A stretch of DNA of 64,000 nucleotides from an uncultured Sinobacteraceae bacterium (GTDB taxonomy: Bacteria; Pseudomonadota; Gammaproteobacteria; Nevskiales; Nevskiaceae), in contig CAIJRD010000011.1 of the NCBI GenBank assembly GCA_903822975.1, positions 1 to 64,000 on the forward strand. The letters run 5' to 3'. Positions within the stretch are counted from its first letter, which is position 1. Every line of letters starts with the position of its first letter. Both the position numbers and the translations under genes were made by a program. Shown here piece by piece: positions 27,729 to 34,722 of the stretch. The notes below the pieces were generated by a model. The model had not been told where the DNA came from and searched no databases. It saw nothing but the letters and a program-made list of their open reading frames with translations.

Positions 27729-28520
27729 TTAGTTCGGGTTCGCCCGCTTGATCATCGCCGAGAATAGACGCGGCGCGTATTGCTTGATCTTGACGAACAC
27801 CGCTTCGCGCATGCCGATCAGCACTTCTTCGCGATTGGCCTCGATCGCGCGGACGATTGCAGCGGCGCAATCCACAGCCGGCATGCCGCCGGTCTGGCCC
27901 TTGTCCATCTTGCCGTGCTTGCCGCCGTCCGCCGTGATCGCGTTGACCGACACCTGCGTCTGGATATAACCCGGGCATACCAGTGTGACCTTGATGCCAT
28001 CGCGCCAGATTTCAGCGCGCGCGGCGTCGTAAAAACCCTGGAGCGCGTGCTTGGCGGCCGAGTAGCCGGTGCGCAGTGGTGCGCCGAACTTGCCGACCAC
28101 GCTGCTGATGACAACCAGATGCCCGGCCTTGCGCTCGATCATCGACGGCAGCAGCGCCTTGGTCAGCGCAACGGTGGCGAAGAAATCCAGTTCGAGGATG
28201 CGGCGATACACCGCCATTTCGGTGTCCTTCAACAGGCCGCGCTGCGAAATGCCGGCGTTGTTGACGAGGATATCTACCGGGCCGAAAAACGCAGCGGCTG
28301 CAGCGGCGGCGGAATTCGCATCGAAGTCGGTCAGGTCCAGCGGCAGCACCGCCACCTTGCTTGGATTGGCACAGGCGGCGCGCACGCGCTGCAGTTCGCC
28401 TTCGCGCCGCGCGCTCAAAACCAGCTTGGCACCGAGCTGCGAGCTGAGCACCGCCAGTGCCTCGCCGATGCCACTCGATGCACCGGTAATCCAGACCACT
28501 TTGTCCGCCAGCTTGGTCAT
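27729..28520 (-). CDS. Short-chain dehydrogenase (DHRS7-like)
   Basis: This 263-residue classical SDR has TGASSGIG (about 12-19), NNAGISQRG, the catalytic Ser in VVISSVVGKFG and YSAAKHALQGF. The C-terminus (REAVFVKIKQYAPRLFSAMIKRANPN) is amphipathic and resembles membrane-associated DHRS7-type SDRs. The ATG at 28520 gives the usual N-terminus TKLADKVVWITG. A steroid, retinoid or lipid substrate is plausible from the group but not shown. Confidence 0.92.
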   Translation of the reverse strand: MTKLADKVVWITGASSGIGEALAVLSSQLGAKLVLSARREGELQRVRAACANPSKVAVLPLDLTDFDANSAAAAAAAFFGPVDILVNNAGISQRGLLKDTEMAVYRRILELDFFATVALTKALLPSMIERKAGHLVVISSVVGKFGAPLRTGYSAAKHALQGFYDAARAEIWRDGIKVTLVCPGYIQTQVSVNAITADGGKHGKMDKGQTGGMPAVDCAAAIVRAIEANREEVLIGMREAVFVKIKQYAPRLFSAMIKRANPN

Positions 28521-28706
28521 ACGCCCGCTCCCGCCTGAAAGGTTCGATGCAAAGCTTAAGCTGCCGGCCGGCCGACTGCAGGCACACGACTGCGCGGACT
28601 TGTGGGCGCGACAATGAACGCGCGAAGATGCAATGGGACGCGCTTCAATGCGACGCCCCAAAACAGGCGACACGGGATCGCCGCAAACGCACAAGAGGGC
28701 TCTGGG

Positions 28707-29171
28707 ATGAGACGTGCCATGGACTGGCGCCGTGCTGCGGGATTGCGGCGCGTCGCGGCGATTTTGATGGCGACCGCATCGACCACGATGATGATGCCAA
28801 CCGTCGGAGCGCTGGCCGCAGCGCCGCCCGATGCGCGCCCGGCGCAGCGCGAATTCATCAATCAGTTGGATCTCGCGCTGGACGCCTGCACCGCCGGCAT
28901 CGAGGACGACAGCGCCACACACCGCGCAAAGGGCGCTGACAAGCAGCCTGCGGATAGCGGCAGCGACTGTGTGGCAACTGAAAAAAGCCTGTTGTCGCCG
29001 CAGGCGCTCAGCTTCGTCGCCTCATTCAGCAAGGAAGATGACCGCAGGCATGCGCACGATGTGTTTGCCCAATGGCTGCACGCAATCGATGCGCTCGGCG
29101 GACCCAATGCGCGCGGCGAAGTCGGCAAATACCGCACGCTGGCCGATCTGCTGATGAACGATCTGCGTTAG
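28707..29171 (+). CDS. Putative exported protein of unknown function
   Basis: The 154-residue product starts with arginines (MRRAMDWRRAAGLRR) followed by a hydrophobic segment (VAAILMATASTTMMMPTVGALAAA), consistent with a signal peptide. The mature part is about 115 residues with two cysteines (DACTAG and SDCVAT) and helical character. No family is recognised. Start choice is uncertain: ATG 28719 is also possible, and the frame is open further upstream. Confidence 0.55.
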   Translation: MRRAMDWRRAAGLRRVAAILMATASTTMMMPTVGALAAAPPDARPAQREFINQLDLALDACTAGIEDDSATHRAKGADKQPADSGSDCVATEKSLLSPQALSFVASFSKEDDRRHAHDVFAQWLHAIDALGGPNARGEVGKYRTLADLLMNDLR

Positions 29172-29307
29172 CGGGCGCGCGAACACGCGAGCCGCACACG
29201 ATTCTGAACAGGCTGGCGCGTCGCGCAAGAGTCTAGGTTTTTGCTAGACCCCACTCACCTGCAACTCAGAACTTCGCCCGAGTGCGACTCGGCGATCAGC
29301 CCTGCAA

Positions 29308-30180
29308 TCAGCCCGGCTTGCGAAACTTCAGCGTCATGCGATCGGACTCGCCGATTGCAAGATATTTCGCGCGATCCTTGTCGCCGAGCGTGAACGTCGG
29401 CGGCAAGGTCCAGACACCTTCCGGGTAGTCCTTGCGGTCTTTGGGATTGTTGTTGATGCCGGACTCGGCGACGAATTCGAAACCCGAGTTGTGCGCCAGC
29501 GCCTTGATGTAGGCCTCGCTGACGTAGCCGCTCTTTTTCATTTCATCGAGCGACTCGCCGGGCTTGCCGCGGTGTTCGACGATGCCGAGCGTGCCGCCGG
29601 GCTTGAGTGCGGCGAAGAAGCAATCGAACGCGGCTTGCTCGTAATCGCCGGCGATCCAGTTGTGCACGTTGCGGAAGCTCAGCACCAGATCAGCACTCGC
29701 AGGTGGCGCGATATCCACACGCAGCGGCGGTCGGAATTCGGTCAGCGTCGGCGTGCCGAAGCGCGCCGGATCTGCAGTGAAGATCTGCTGCAAGGCAGCG
29801 ACCGACTGCTTGGTCTCGGCCGAGGCGTTCGGCAAGCTCGCTGGCGCCCCGGCAGCGTAGTAATGACCGTGCTCGCGCAGGTACGGCGCGAGGATCTGGC
29901 TATACCAGCCGGTGCTGGGCCAGATTTCAACCACCGTCATGTCCGGACGCACGCCAAAGAAACTCAGCGTTGCCAGCGGATGCCGATAGCGATCGCGTTC
30001 GCGCTCCGCGGCGGGACGCTGAGTGCTGGCCACTGCAGCGGCGAGCGCCGCATCGGCAAGCTTGGACGTCGCGCCCTTCGACATCGGCGTCGGGGTCGGG
30101 GTCGGCGGTTCTGCGGCACCCACGCCGAAGGCAGTGGCAAGCAGGCTGACTGAAACGAGCAACTGGAATTTAGTTTTCAT
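29308..30180 (-). CDS. Exported methyltransferase-like protein (COG4798 type)
   Basis: This 290-residue protein has an N-terminal signal peptide (LLVSVSLLATAFGVGAAE) and then a Rossmann-like methyltransferase core. The SAM-motif region is degenerate (MTVVEIWPSTGWYSQILAPYLREHG, with the usual GxGxG replaced by WPSTGW), followed by FRNVHNW and FFAALKPGGTLGIVEH. Such predicted extracellular methyltransferases are common in proteobacteria and have no known substrate. With export predicted and the glycine motif altered, SAM-dependent activity is doubtful. Confidence 0.82.
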   Translation of the reverse strand: MKTKFQLLVSVSLLATAFGVGAAEPPTPTPTPMSKGATSKLADAALAAAVASTQRPAAERERDRYRHPLATLSFFGVRPDMTVVEIWPSTGWYSQILAPYLREHGHYYAAGAPASLPNASAETKQSVAALQQIFTADPARFGTPTLTEFRPPLRVDIAPPASADLVLSFRNVHNWIAGDYEQAAFDCFFAALKPGGTLGIVEHRGKPGESLDEMKKSGYVSEAYIKALAHNSGFEFVAESGINNNPKDRKDYPEGVWTLPPTFTLGDKDRAKYLAIGESDRMTLKFRKPG

Positions 30181-30280
30181 GAAACCGAGCCTAGCCGGAA
30201 TCGTCGGCAGCCACCACTACCTGATCGCCGCGTCGCTGCAGATGGCGGTCGACCAAGTCGCGGTCAATCAACGCGCGGCA

Positions 30281-30655
30281 TCAGCGCGCCGGCACGTGAC
30301 TCGTGGTGACTTCGGCGATCAACCGGTTATCGGCGCCGGTAACAGTGGTGCGCACCACGCTCAGGCTGCGGCCTTTCTTCACAAACACCGAGCGCGCAGT
30401 GAATACGCCATCTTTCTGATTACCCAGCAAGGCCGCGTTCAAATTGATTGCGAGCGGAAAGCCGCTGGTGCCCGGCTGCATCTCGGTGCCGCCGAATGCC
30501 AGCACCGTGGCACAGACATCGGCGAACCACAGGCTCGCGCCGGCGTGCACCACACCAAACGGATTGAGAATGCCGGCTTGCACCGGCATTTCACCCATTA
30601 CTTCAGTCGCCGATTGCGAAACGATCCGGAATGAAATGTTGCCGTTGACCTGCAT
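30281..30655 (-). CDS. PaaI-family hotdog thioesterase
   Basis: This 124-residue single hotdog domain has the active-site region GILNPFGVVHAGASLWFADVCA, the glycine- and histidine-containing loop of the PaaI group. It likely hydrolyses acyl- or aryl-CoA thioesters. The ATG at 30655 begins the conserved N-terminus. It is divergent from the TetR gene, which is followed by another hotdog gene, so the three probably form one regulatory unit. Confidence 0.85.
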   Translation of the reverse strand: MQVNGNISFRIVSQSATEVMGEMPVQAGILNPFGVVHAGASLWFADVCATVLAFGGTEMQPGTSGFPLAINLNAALLGNQKDGVFTARSVFVKKGRSLSVVRTTVTGADNRLIAEVTTSHVPAR

Positions 30656-30757
30656 GGCGATTGACCTCGATCGTTTTGGGTGGAGCCCGGCGGCATCGCC
30701 ACTGGGGCAATTTGTTTGCTTGCGCTCAGAATATGATCCGCATAATATTACAGCCAT

Positions 30758-30767
30758 CAGTTAACTG
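30758..30767. promoter_or_regulatory. Palindrome upstream of tetR
   Basis: CAGTTAACTG is a perfect 10-base palindrome, about 30 bases before the TetR start and 100 bases before the divergent thioesterase. The adjoining stretch is AT-rich (CATAATATTA). It is a candidate operator or promoter element only. Confidence 0.35.
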
Positions 30768-30796
30768 GCAAGGCAGCCGATCGATCGGAGGTCCGC

Positions 30797-31390
30797 ATGC
30801 GATACGACAGCGAACACAAGGCGCGCACGCGCAATGCGATCCTGGTAGAAGCCGCTAGCGCGATTCGCGAACGCGGCCCGGAAGGAGTCGGCGTCGCCGA
30901 AATCATGTCAGCCACCGGACTCACTCACGGTGGCTTCTATGCGCACTTCAAATCGAAGGACGAACTGGTCGCCTGCGCCATCACCCAGATGTTCGATGAA
31001 ACCCGGGCGCGCTTCGCCAAACGCACGGGCGACTTGCCGCCTGCGGACGCGCTGACCAAATATGTCGACATGTATTTGTCGCGCGCGCATCGCGATCAGC
31101 GCAGCGAAGGCTGTGCGCTGGCGACCCTCGCCGGCGATCTGCCGCGTATGCCGGCGCAGGCGCGGCAACGCTTTACCGAAGGCGTCGAGCTTCTCGCCGC
31201 TGGCTTCGCGCATCACCTGAAAAAACTCGGCGCGCGCAATGCCGAAGCGCTGGCCTGGTCGGTGTTGTCGGAGATGGCCGGCGCGCTCGCGCTCGCTCGC
31301 GCCATCAGCGACATCACCCGCTCCGACCAACTGCTGCGCAGCGCGCGCGAAATGGTCAAATCCCGTCTGCCACTCACACAAAACCCATGA
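30797..31390 (+). CDS. TetR/AcrR-family transcriptional regulator
   Basis: This 197-residue protein has the N-terminal TetR helix-turn-helix (VGVAEIMSATGLTHGGFYAHFKSKDEL, about 32-56) and a helical ligand domain with a conserved GCALATLAGDLPRM segment. Its stop overlaps the start of the following hotdog thioesterase gene (ATGA, 31387-31390), so the two are translationally coupled. It may respond to an acyl-CoA or aromatic effector. Confidence 0.92.
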   Translation: MRYDSEHKARTRNAILVEAASAIRERGPEGVGVAEIMSATGLTHGGFYAHFKSKDELVACAITQMFDETRARFAKRTGDLPPADALTKYVDMYLSRAHRDQRSEGCALATLAGDLPRMPAQARQRFTEGVELLAAGFAHHLKKLGARNAEALAWSVLSEMAGALALARAISDITRSDQLLRSAREMVKSRLPLTQNP

Positions 31391-31836
31391 ACGTAGTCGA
31401 AAGCAGCAACGGCCTCGATGGCCTCGCGCAACTGCAATCCTTGATCGCCTCCGGCAGCAAGCCGCCCATCATGGAGACGCTGCAGTTCGAACCGGTTGTG
31501 TTCGAGCGCGGCCGCGCGGTGTTCCGCGGCACGCCCGGTAAGCACGCCTATAACCCGATCGGGTCGGTGCACGGCGGCTACGCCGCAACACTGCTCGATT
31601 CGGCCTGCGGCTGTGCGGTACACACGCAACTCACTGCGACGCAGGCGTACACCACGCTGGAGCTCAAGGTGGCCTATCACCGCGGCATGAGCACCGAAAC
31701 GGGTCCGGTTACCGCCGAGGGTCGCGTGGTCAGCATGGGTCGGCGCGTGGCATTTGCCGAAGCCAAGCTCAGCGATGCGCAAGGTCGGCTGCTGGCCTCC
31801 GCCACGTCCACGCTGCTGGTGTTCGAACGCAGCTAG
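31387..31836 (+). CDS. PaaI-family hotdog thioesterase, coupled to tetR
   Basis: This 149-residue hotdog-fold protein shows the active-site block YNPIGSVHGGYAATLLDSACGCAV, followed by TTLELKVAYHRGMSTETGPVTAEGRVVSMGRR. This layout is typical of acyl-CoA thioesterases in the PaaI/YigI group. It starts within the TetR stop codon. With the divergent PaaI gene it gives two related thioesterases around one regulator. Confidence 0.88.
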   Translation: MNVVESSNGLDGLAQLQSLIASGSKPPIMETLQFEPVVFERGRAVFRGTPGKHAYNPIGSVHGGYAATLLDSACGCAVHTQLTATQAYTTLELKVAYHRGMSTETGPVTAEGRVVSMGRRVAFAEAKLSDAQGRLLASATSTLLVFERS

Positions 31837-32165
31837 CGCAGCGCCGCTGCAGCGTGTTTCTGGCGCGGCCGGTCGCCTGGACCATGTTCTGCTTTATTAC
31901 GCCGCTTGTCGCGCTACTGCCTACGTAGCAATCGCGAGCGGCAGCGCTTGCGAGGCAGAATCGCTCAGGACTTATCGAGCGTTCCCGTCACTCGGGGATT
32001 TTCGAGCATTCCCATCACTCGGATTTATCGAGCGATCTCATCGCTCAGGGATTGTCGAGCGATCCCGTCACTCGGGGATTTTCGAGCGTTCCCATCACTC
32101 GGGAATTATCGAGCGATCCCATCGCTCGCTGCGCGCCTTCGCCGGCGCGCAGCTTCAAGCCGCCA
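31837..32165. repeat. 27-bp tandem array in a convergent spacer
   Basis: The array proper runs from 31976 to about 32130 with units starting at 31976, 32003, 32029, 32056, 32083 and 32110. Each begins CGAGC and continues with (G/A)(A/T)T(C/T)(C/T)C(A/G)TC(A/G)CTC. Units 3 and 6 contain arms GAGCGA and TCGCTC around five bases and can form stem-loops; other units have decayed arms. A looser unit may precede at 31951. The array separates two convergent genes. Because 27 is a multiple of three, several frames stay open through it, but none is a believable gene. Confidence 0.85.
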
Positions 32166-32828
32166 TCACGCGCGCTTTTTGCGCGGATGGGCCGTCGGCT
32201 CAGGTGCCAGATGCGAATCGATCAGGCGTCGAACCGCTTTGGCGGCGCTGCGAATCGGACCGTCGCTGCTGAACGTCAACCGCGTCAGATAACCGCCCTC
32301 CATCAGCAGCAGCAAGGTATCGCCAAGCTCGTCCGCATCGCGTGCGCCAATCTGCCGCGCCAGGCTGCGCAGGCGCTCGCGCATCTCCGACTTGTGCTGC
32401 TCGATGACTTCGCGGCCGGGGTGTGAGCCCTCTGGCAGTTCGATTACGGCATTGCCGAGCGAACAGCCACGCGAACTGTCTTTGCAGGTGAGCGAGACGA
32501 AGCCGTCGAACAGCGCTTCAAGCTGGCGGCGCGGATCGCCGGCATACGGCGCAACGCAGCCATCCCACCACTGCCAGTACACCTTGCACTGGTCGCGCAG
32601 GTACTCGGCAATCAATTCGTCCTTCGACGGAAAGCTGCGATAGAAGCTGACCTTGTTGGTGCCGGCCTCGCAGGCAATTGCCTCGACGCCGACCGCGCGC
32701 AGGCCGTGGCGATAGAACAGCTGCCGCGCCGTTTCGAAGATGCGATCGCGCACGCGCCGTTTCGGCGCCACTTGCGCCGCGACCGCACCGCTACTTCCAG
32801 ACCTTTCCAAAGAACCTATGGCGCTCAT
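32166..32828 (-). CDS. TetR-family repressor of the MexEF-OprN-like operon
   Basis: This 220-residue regulator has a TetR DNA-binding domain (VGVEAIACEAGTNKVSFYRSFPSKDELIAEYL, about 50-80) and a C-terminal ligand domain with GCSLGNAVIELPEGSHPG. The ATG at 32828 is chosen because longer frames run into the operator. It is divergent from the efflux operon and separated from it by a 15-base perfect inverted repeat, so it very likely represses the pump and itself. The ligand is unknown. Confidence 0.9.
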   Translation of the reverse strand: MSAIGSLERSGSSGAVAAQVAPKRRVRDRIFETARQLFYRHGLRAVGVEAIACEAGTNKVSFYRSFPSKDELIAEYLRDQCKVYWQWWDGCVAPYAGDPRRQLEALFDGFVSLTCKDSSRGCSLGNAVIELPEGSHPGREVIEQHKSEMRERLRSLARQIGARDADELGDTLLLLMEGGYLTRLTFSSDGPIRSAAKAVRRLIDSHLAPEPTAHPRKKRA

Positions 32829-32846
32829 AGCAAACCTCCACTTGAC

Positions 32847-32901
32847 ATGTGTGTTACCGGTCATTAACGTATGCATCGTGTTACTTACCGGTAACACACA
32901 T
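32847..32901. promoter_or_regulatory. Operator/promoter region of the efflux operon
   Basis: The 15-base arm ATGTGTGTTACCGGT (32847-32861) is repeated in perfect inverse orientation at 32887-32901. The right part forms a TetR-like site GTGTTAC-N6-GTAACAC (32878-32897). The left part is a weaker copy, GTGTTAC-N6-TTAACGT (32851-32870). On the plus strand TTGACA (32842-32847) is a consensus -35 for the efflux genes; with 17-bp spacing the -10 (TAACGT) falls inside the left site. Repressor binding there would block the polymerase. Confidence 0.8.
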
Positions 32902-33055
32902 CGCCTAGCATCGCGATGTTTGGAGCCGCCGTCAAATCCAGCTTCGGTCGCAAGGAGTCGGACGGAAATGAACGGTTCCAACTGATTCGCAGGATCGCAA
33001 CCAGATGATTGGGGCGCGATCGCACCTCTGCAAGCCGCCTTCAAGGGAGTTCGTT

Positions 33056-33298
33056 ATGGCACTGAAATCGTTTGTTCCCGCCCTCTACCTCATCGCCGCG
33101 GCCGGCTTCTACGTTTGCATGGCGCAGGCCTCGCACCACAGCGCCCAGGCCAAGGTCTGGCCGATCGATGGACTGCTGAATCCCGCGCACTCGACGCAGA
33201 TCCACCCGATGCGCGGCGGCGTGCCGCTGCTCGACAACCAGCAGTCGGTGCGCAACTTCAACACGGCGCCAGACGCCATCAAGGCAGTACCCACATGA
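33056..33298 (+). CDS. Small membrane-anchored leader protein of the efflux operon
   Basis: This 80-residue product has an N-terminal hydrophobic helix (about 5-24, FVPALYLIAAAGFYVCMAQA) and a polar tail. AAGGGAG precedes the ATG. It is the first gene after the operator, and its stop overlaps the start of a 31-codon open frame (ATGA). No family is recognised. It could be a small accessory subunit or a leader controlling translation of the pump genes. Confidence 0.6.
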   Translation: MALKSFVPALYLIAAAGFYVCMAQASHHSAQAKVWPIDGLLNPAHSTQIHPMRGGVPLLDNQQSVRNFNTAPDAIKAVPT

Positions 33299-33390
33299 GC
33301 CCGATCACCACGCTTGAACTCGCAGCCACCCTGTTCTTTTTCGCACGCCAACACGTGCGGGCATTTCGCAGCAAAGGATCCAAAGCATGA
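33295..33390 (+). CDS. 31-residue coupled open frame before the efflux adaptor gene
   Basis: The 31-codon frame begins within the stop of the 80-residue gene (ATGA at 33295) and its own stop overlaps the adaptor start (ATGA at 33387). Two exact ATGA junctions in a row argue for translation. The product has a hydrophobic segment (LELAATLFFFA) followed by a basic tail (RQHVRAFRSKGSKA). It may simply carry ribosomes to the adaptor gene. Confidence 0.45.
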   Translation: MSPITTLELAATLFFFARQHVRAFRSKGSKA

Positions 33391-34694
33391 ACACCCTCAA
33401 TAAAAAATATCTCGCAGCGTTCGTCGCAGTCGCGCTGGTCGCGGGACTCGGCGGCACCCTCGCCTACGGACACAAGCCCGCGCCGGCAGCAACCGTATCG
33501 GCAGCGCAAGTCACCTCCGCCGAAGTGATCGTGCGACCGGTACAGGTCTCGGACGAATTCACCGGCCGCCTCGAAGCGGTCAACACCGTGCAGATCCGTC
33601 CGCGCGTGAATGGCTACATCCAGGCGGTCGGTTTCAAGGAAGGCGAACTGGTGCATCAGGGTCAATTGCTGTTCCAGATCGACCCGCGCCCGTATCAGGC
33701 TGAAGTCGATCGTCTGGCGGCGAATCTCGCCCAGGCACGCGCCGAGTTGACCCTGGCACGCGCCAACGGCGATCGCGCGCGTCGCTTGCTGGACCAGAAC
33801 GCGATCTCGCGTGAAGAGGCCGATCGTCTCGGCACCGCCGACCAGAGCGCACAAGCGCAGCTGGCTGCGGTTGCCGCACAACTCGAAACGGCCAAGCTCA
33901 ATCTCGGCTACACGCACGTTACTGCGCCGATCGCCGGCCGCGTCAGCAATCAGCACGTCACGCTCGGCAATCTGGTGGCCGGCACCGACGTGTTGACGAC
34001 GGTGGTCAGCGTCAACCCGATCTACGCCTACTTCGACGTCGACGAGCAGACCTATCTGAAGTACTCGGATGACCAGGCAGCCGGATCCGCTGCCGGATCC
34101 GCCGCGGGCCCGGCCGACGAACATGCGCAGTCCGGCAACGTCGTCCGCGTCGGCCTCGCCAACGAGCAGGGTTTCCCGCACGAAGGCCGGCTTGATTTCG
34201 TCGACAACCAGGTCAGCGCCACCTCGGGCACGATCCGCCTGCGCGCCGTGCTGGACAACCAGGACGGTCGCTACACGCCGGGCCTGTTCGCACGCCTGCA
34301 ATTGCACAGCGGCAAGCAGTACGACGCCGCGCTGATCGACGATCGTTCGGTCGGTACCGATCTCGGCAACCAGTTTGTCTACGTGATCGGTGCGGATAAC
34401 AAGGTCGAGTACCGCAAGGTCGCGCTCGGTCCGATGGTCGACGGTCTGCGCGTGGTCACGGACGGCCTCAAGGCCGGCGACGTCGTCGTCGTGAATGGTC
34501 TACAGCGCGTGCATCCCGGCGATGTCGTGCAGCCGAGCAAGGTGGCGATGGACCAACGCATCGACGACGCGCGCCGTCTGGCAGAGGGCAACAACAAGCC
34601 CGCTACGCCGACGGCCGAGGCGGCCGATCACGACGACAAGCAGAACGCCGCCAAGACCGCAGCCGCGCTGAACCACAGCAATAACGAAGGTTAA
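33387..34694 (+). CDS. RND efflux periplasmic adaptor, MexE-like
   Basis: This membrane-fusion subunit bridges the inner-membrane pump and the outer-membrane channel. The 435-residue protein has an N-terminal membrane anchor (about 8-26, no lipobox) and a biotinyl-lipoyl half-motif (RPRVNGYIQAVGFKEGELVHQGQLLFQIDPRPY). An alpha-helical hairpin (about 105-175) and the second half-motif (LGYTHVTAPIAGRVSNQHVTLGNLV) follow. An Ala-Gly-Ser-rich insert (about 232-245) lies in the beta domain. The C-terminal tail is polar and Asn/Ala-rich. Overall similarity is to MexE of MexEF-OprN. Confidence 0.93.
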   Translation: MNTLNKKYLAAFVAVALVAGLGGTLAYGHKPAPAATVSAAQVTSAEVIVRPVQVSDEFTGRLEAVNTVQIRPRVNGYIQAVGFKEGELVHQGQLLFQIDPRPYQAEVDRLAANLAQARAELTLARANGDRARRLLDQNAISREEADRLGTADQSAQAQLAAVAAQLETAKLNLGYTHVTAPIAGRVSNQHVTLGNLVAGTDVLTTVVSVNPIYAYFDVDEQTYLKYSDDQAAGSAAGSAAGPADEHAQSGNVVRVGLANEQGFPHEGRLDFVDNQVSATSGTIRLRAVLDNQDGRYTPGLFARLQLHSGKQYDAALIDDRSVGTDLGNQFVYVIGADNKVEYRKVALGPMVDGLRVVTDGLKAGDVVVVNGLQRVHPGDVVQPSKVAMDQRIDDARRLAEGNNKPATPTAEAADHDDKQNAAKTAAALNHSNNEG

Positions 34695-34722
34695 TCCGCG
34701 CACGCGCGCAATCGAGCCTGCC

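Noticed and set aside
31976-32130. CRISPR array
   Set aside because: Units are contiguous 27-base repeats with no spacers, and no cas genes are nearby.
31754-32292. Repetitive short proteins encoded by the 27-bp array (all three frames)
   Set aside because: A 27-base period keeps every frame open; there is no start context and no gene-like composition outside the array.
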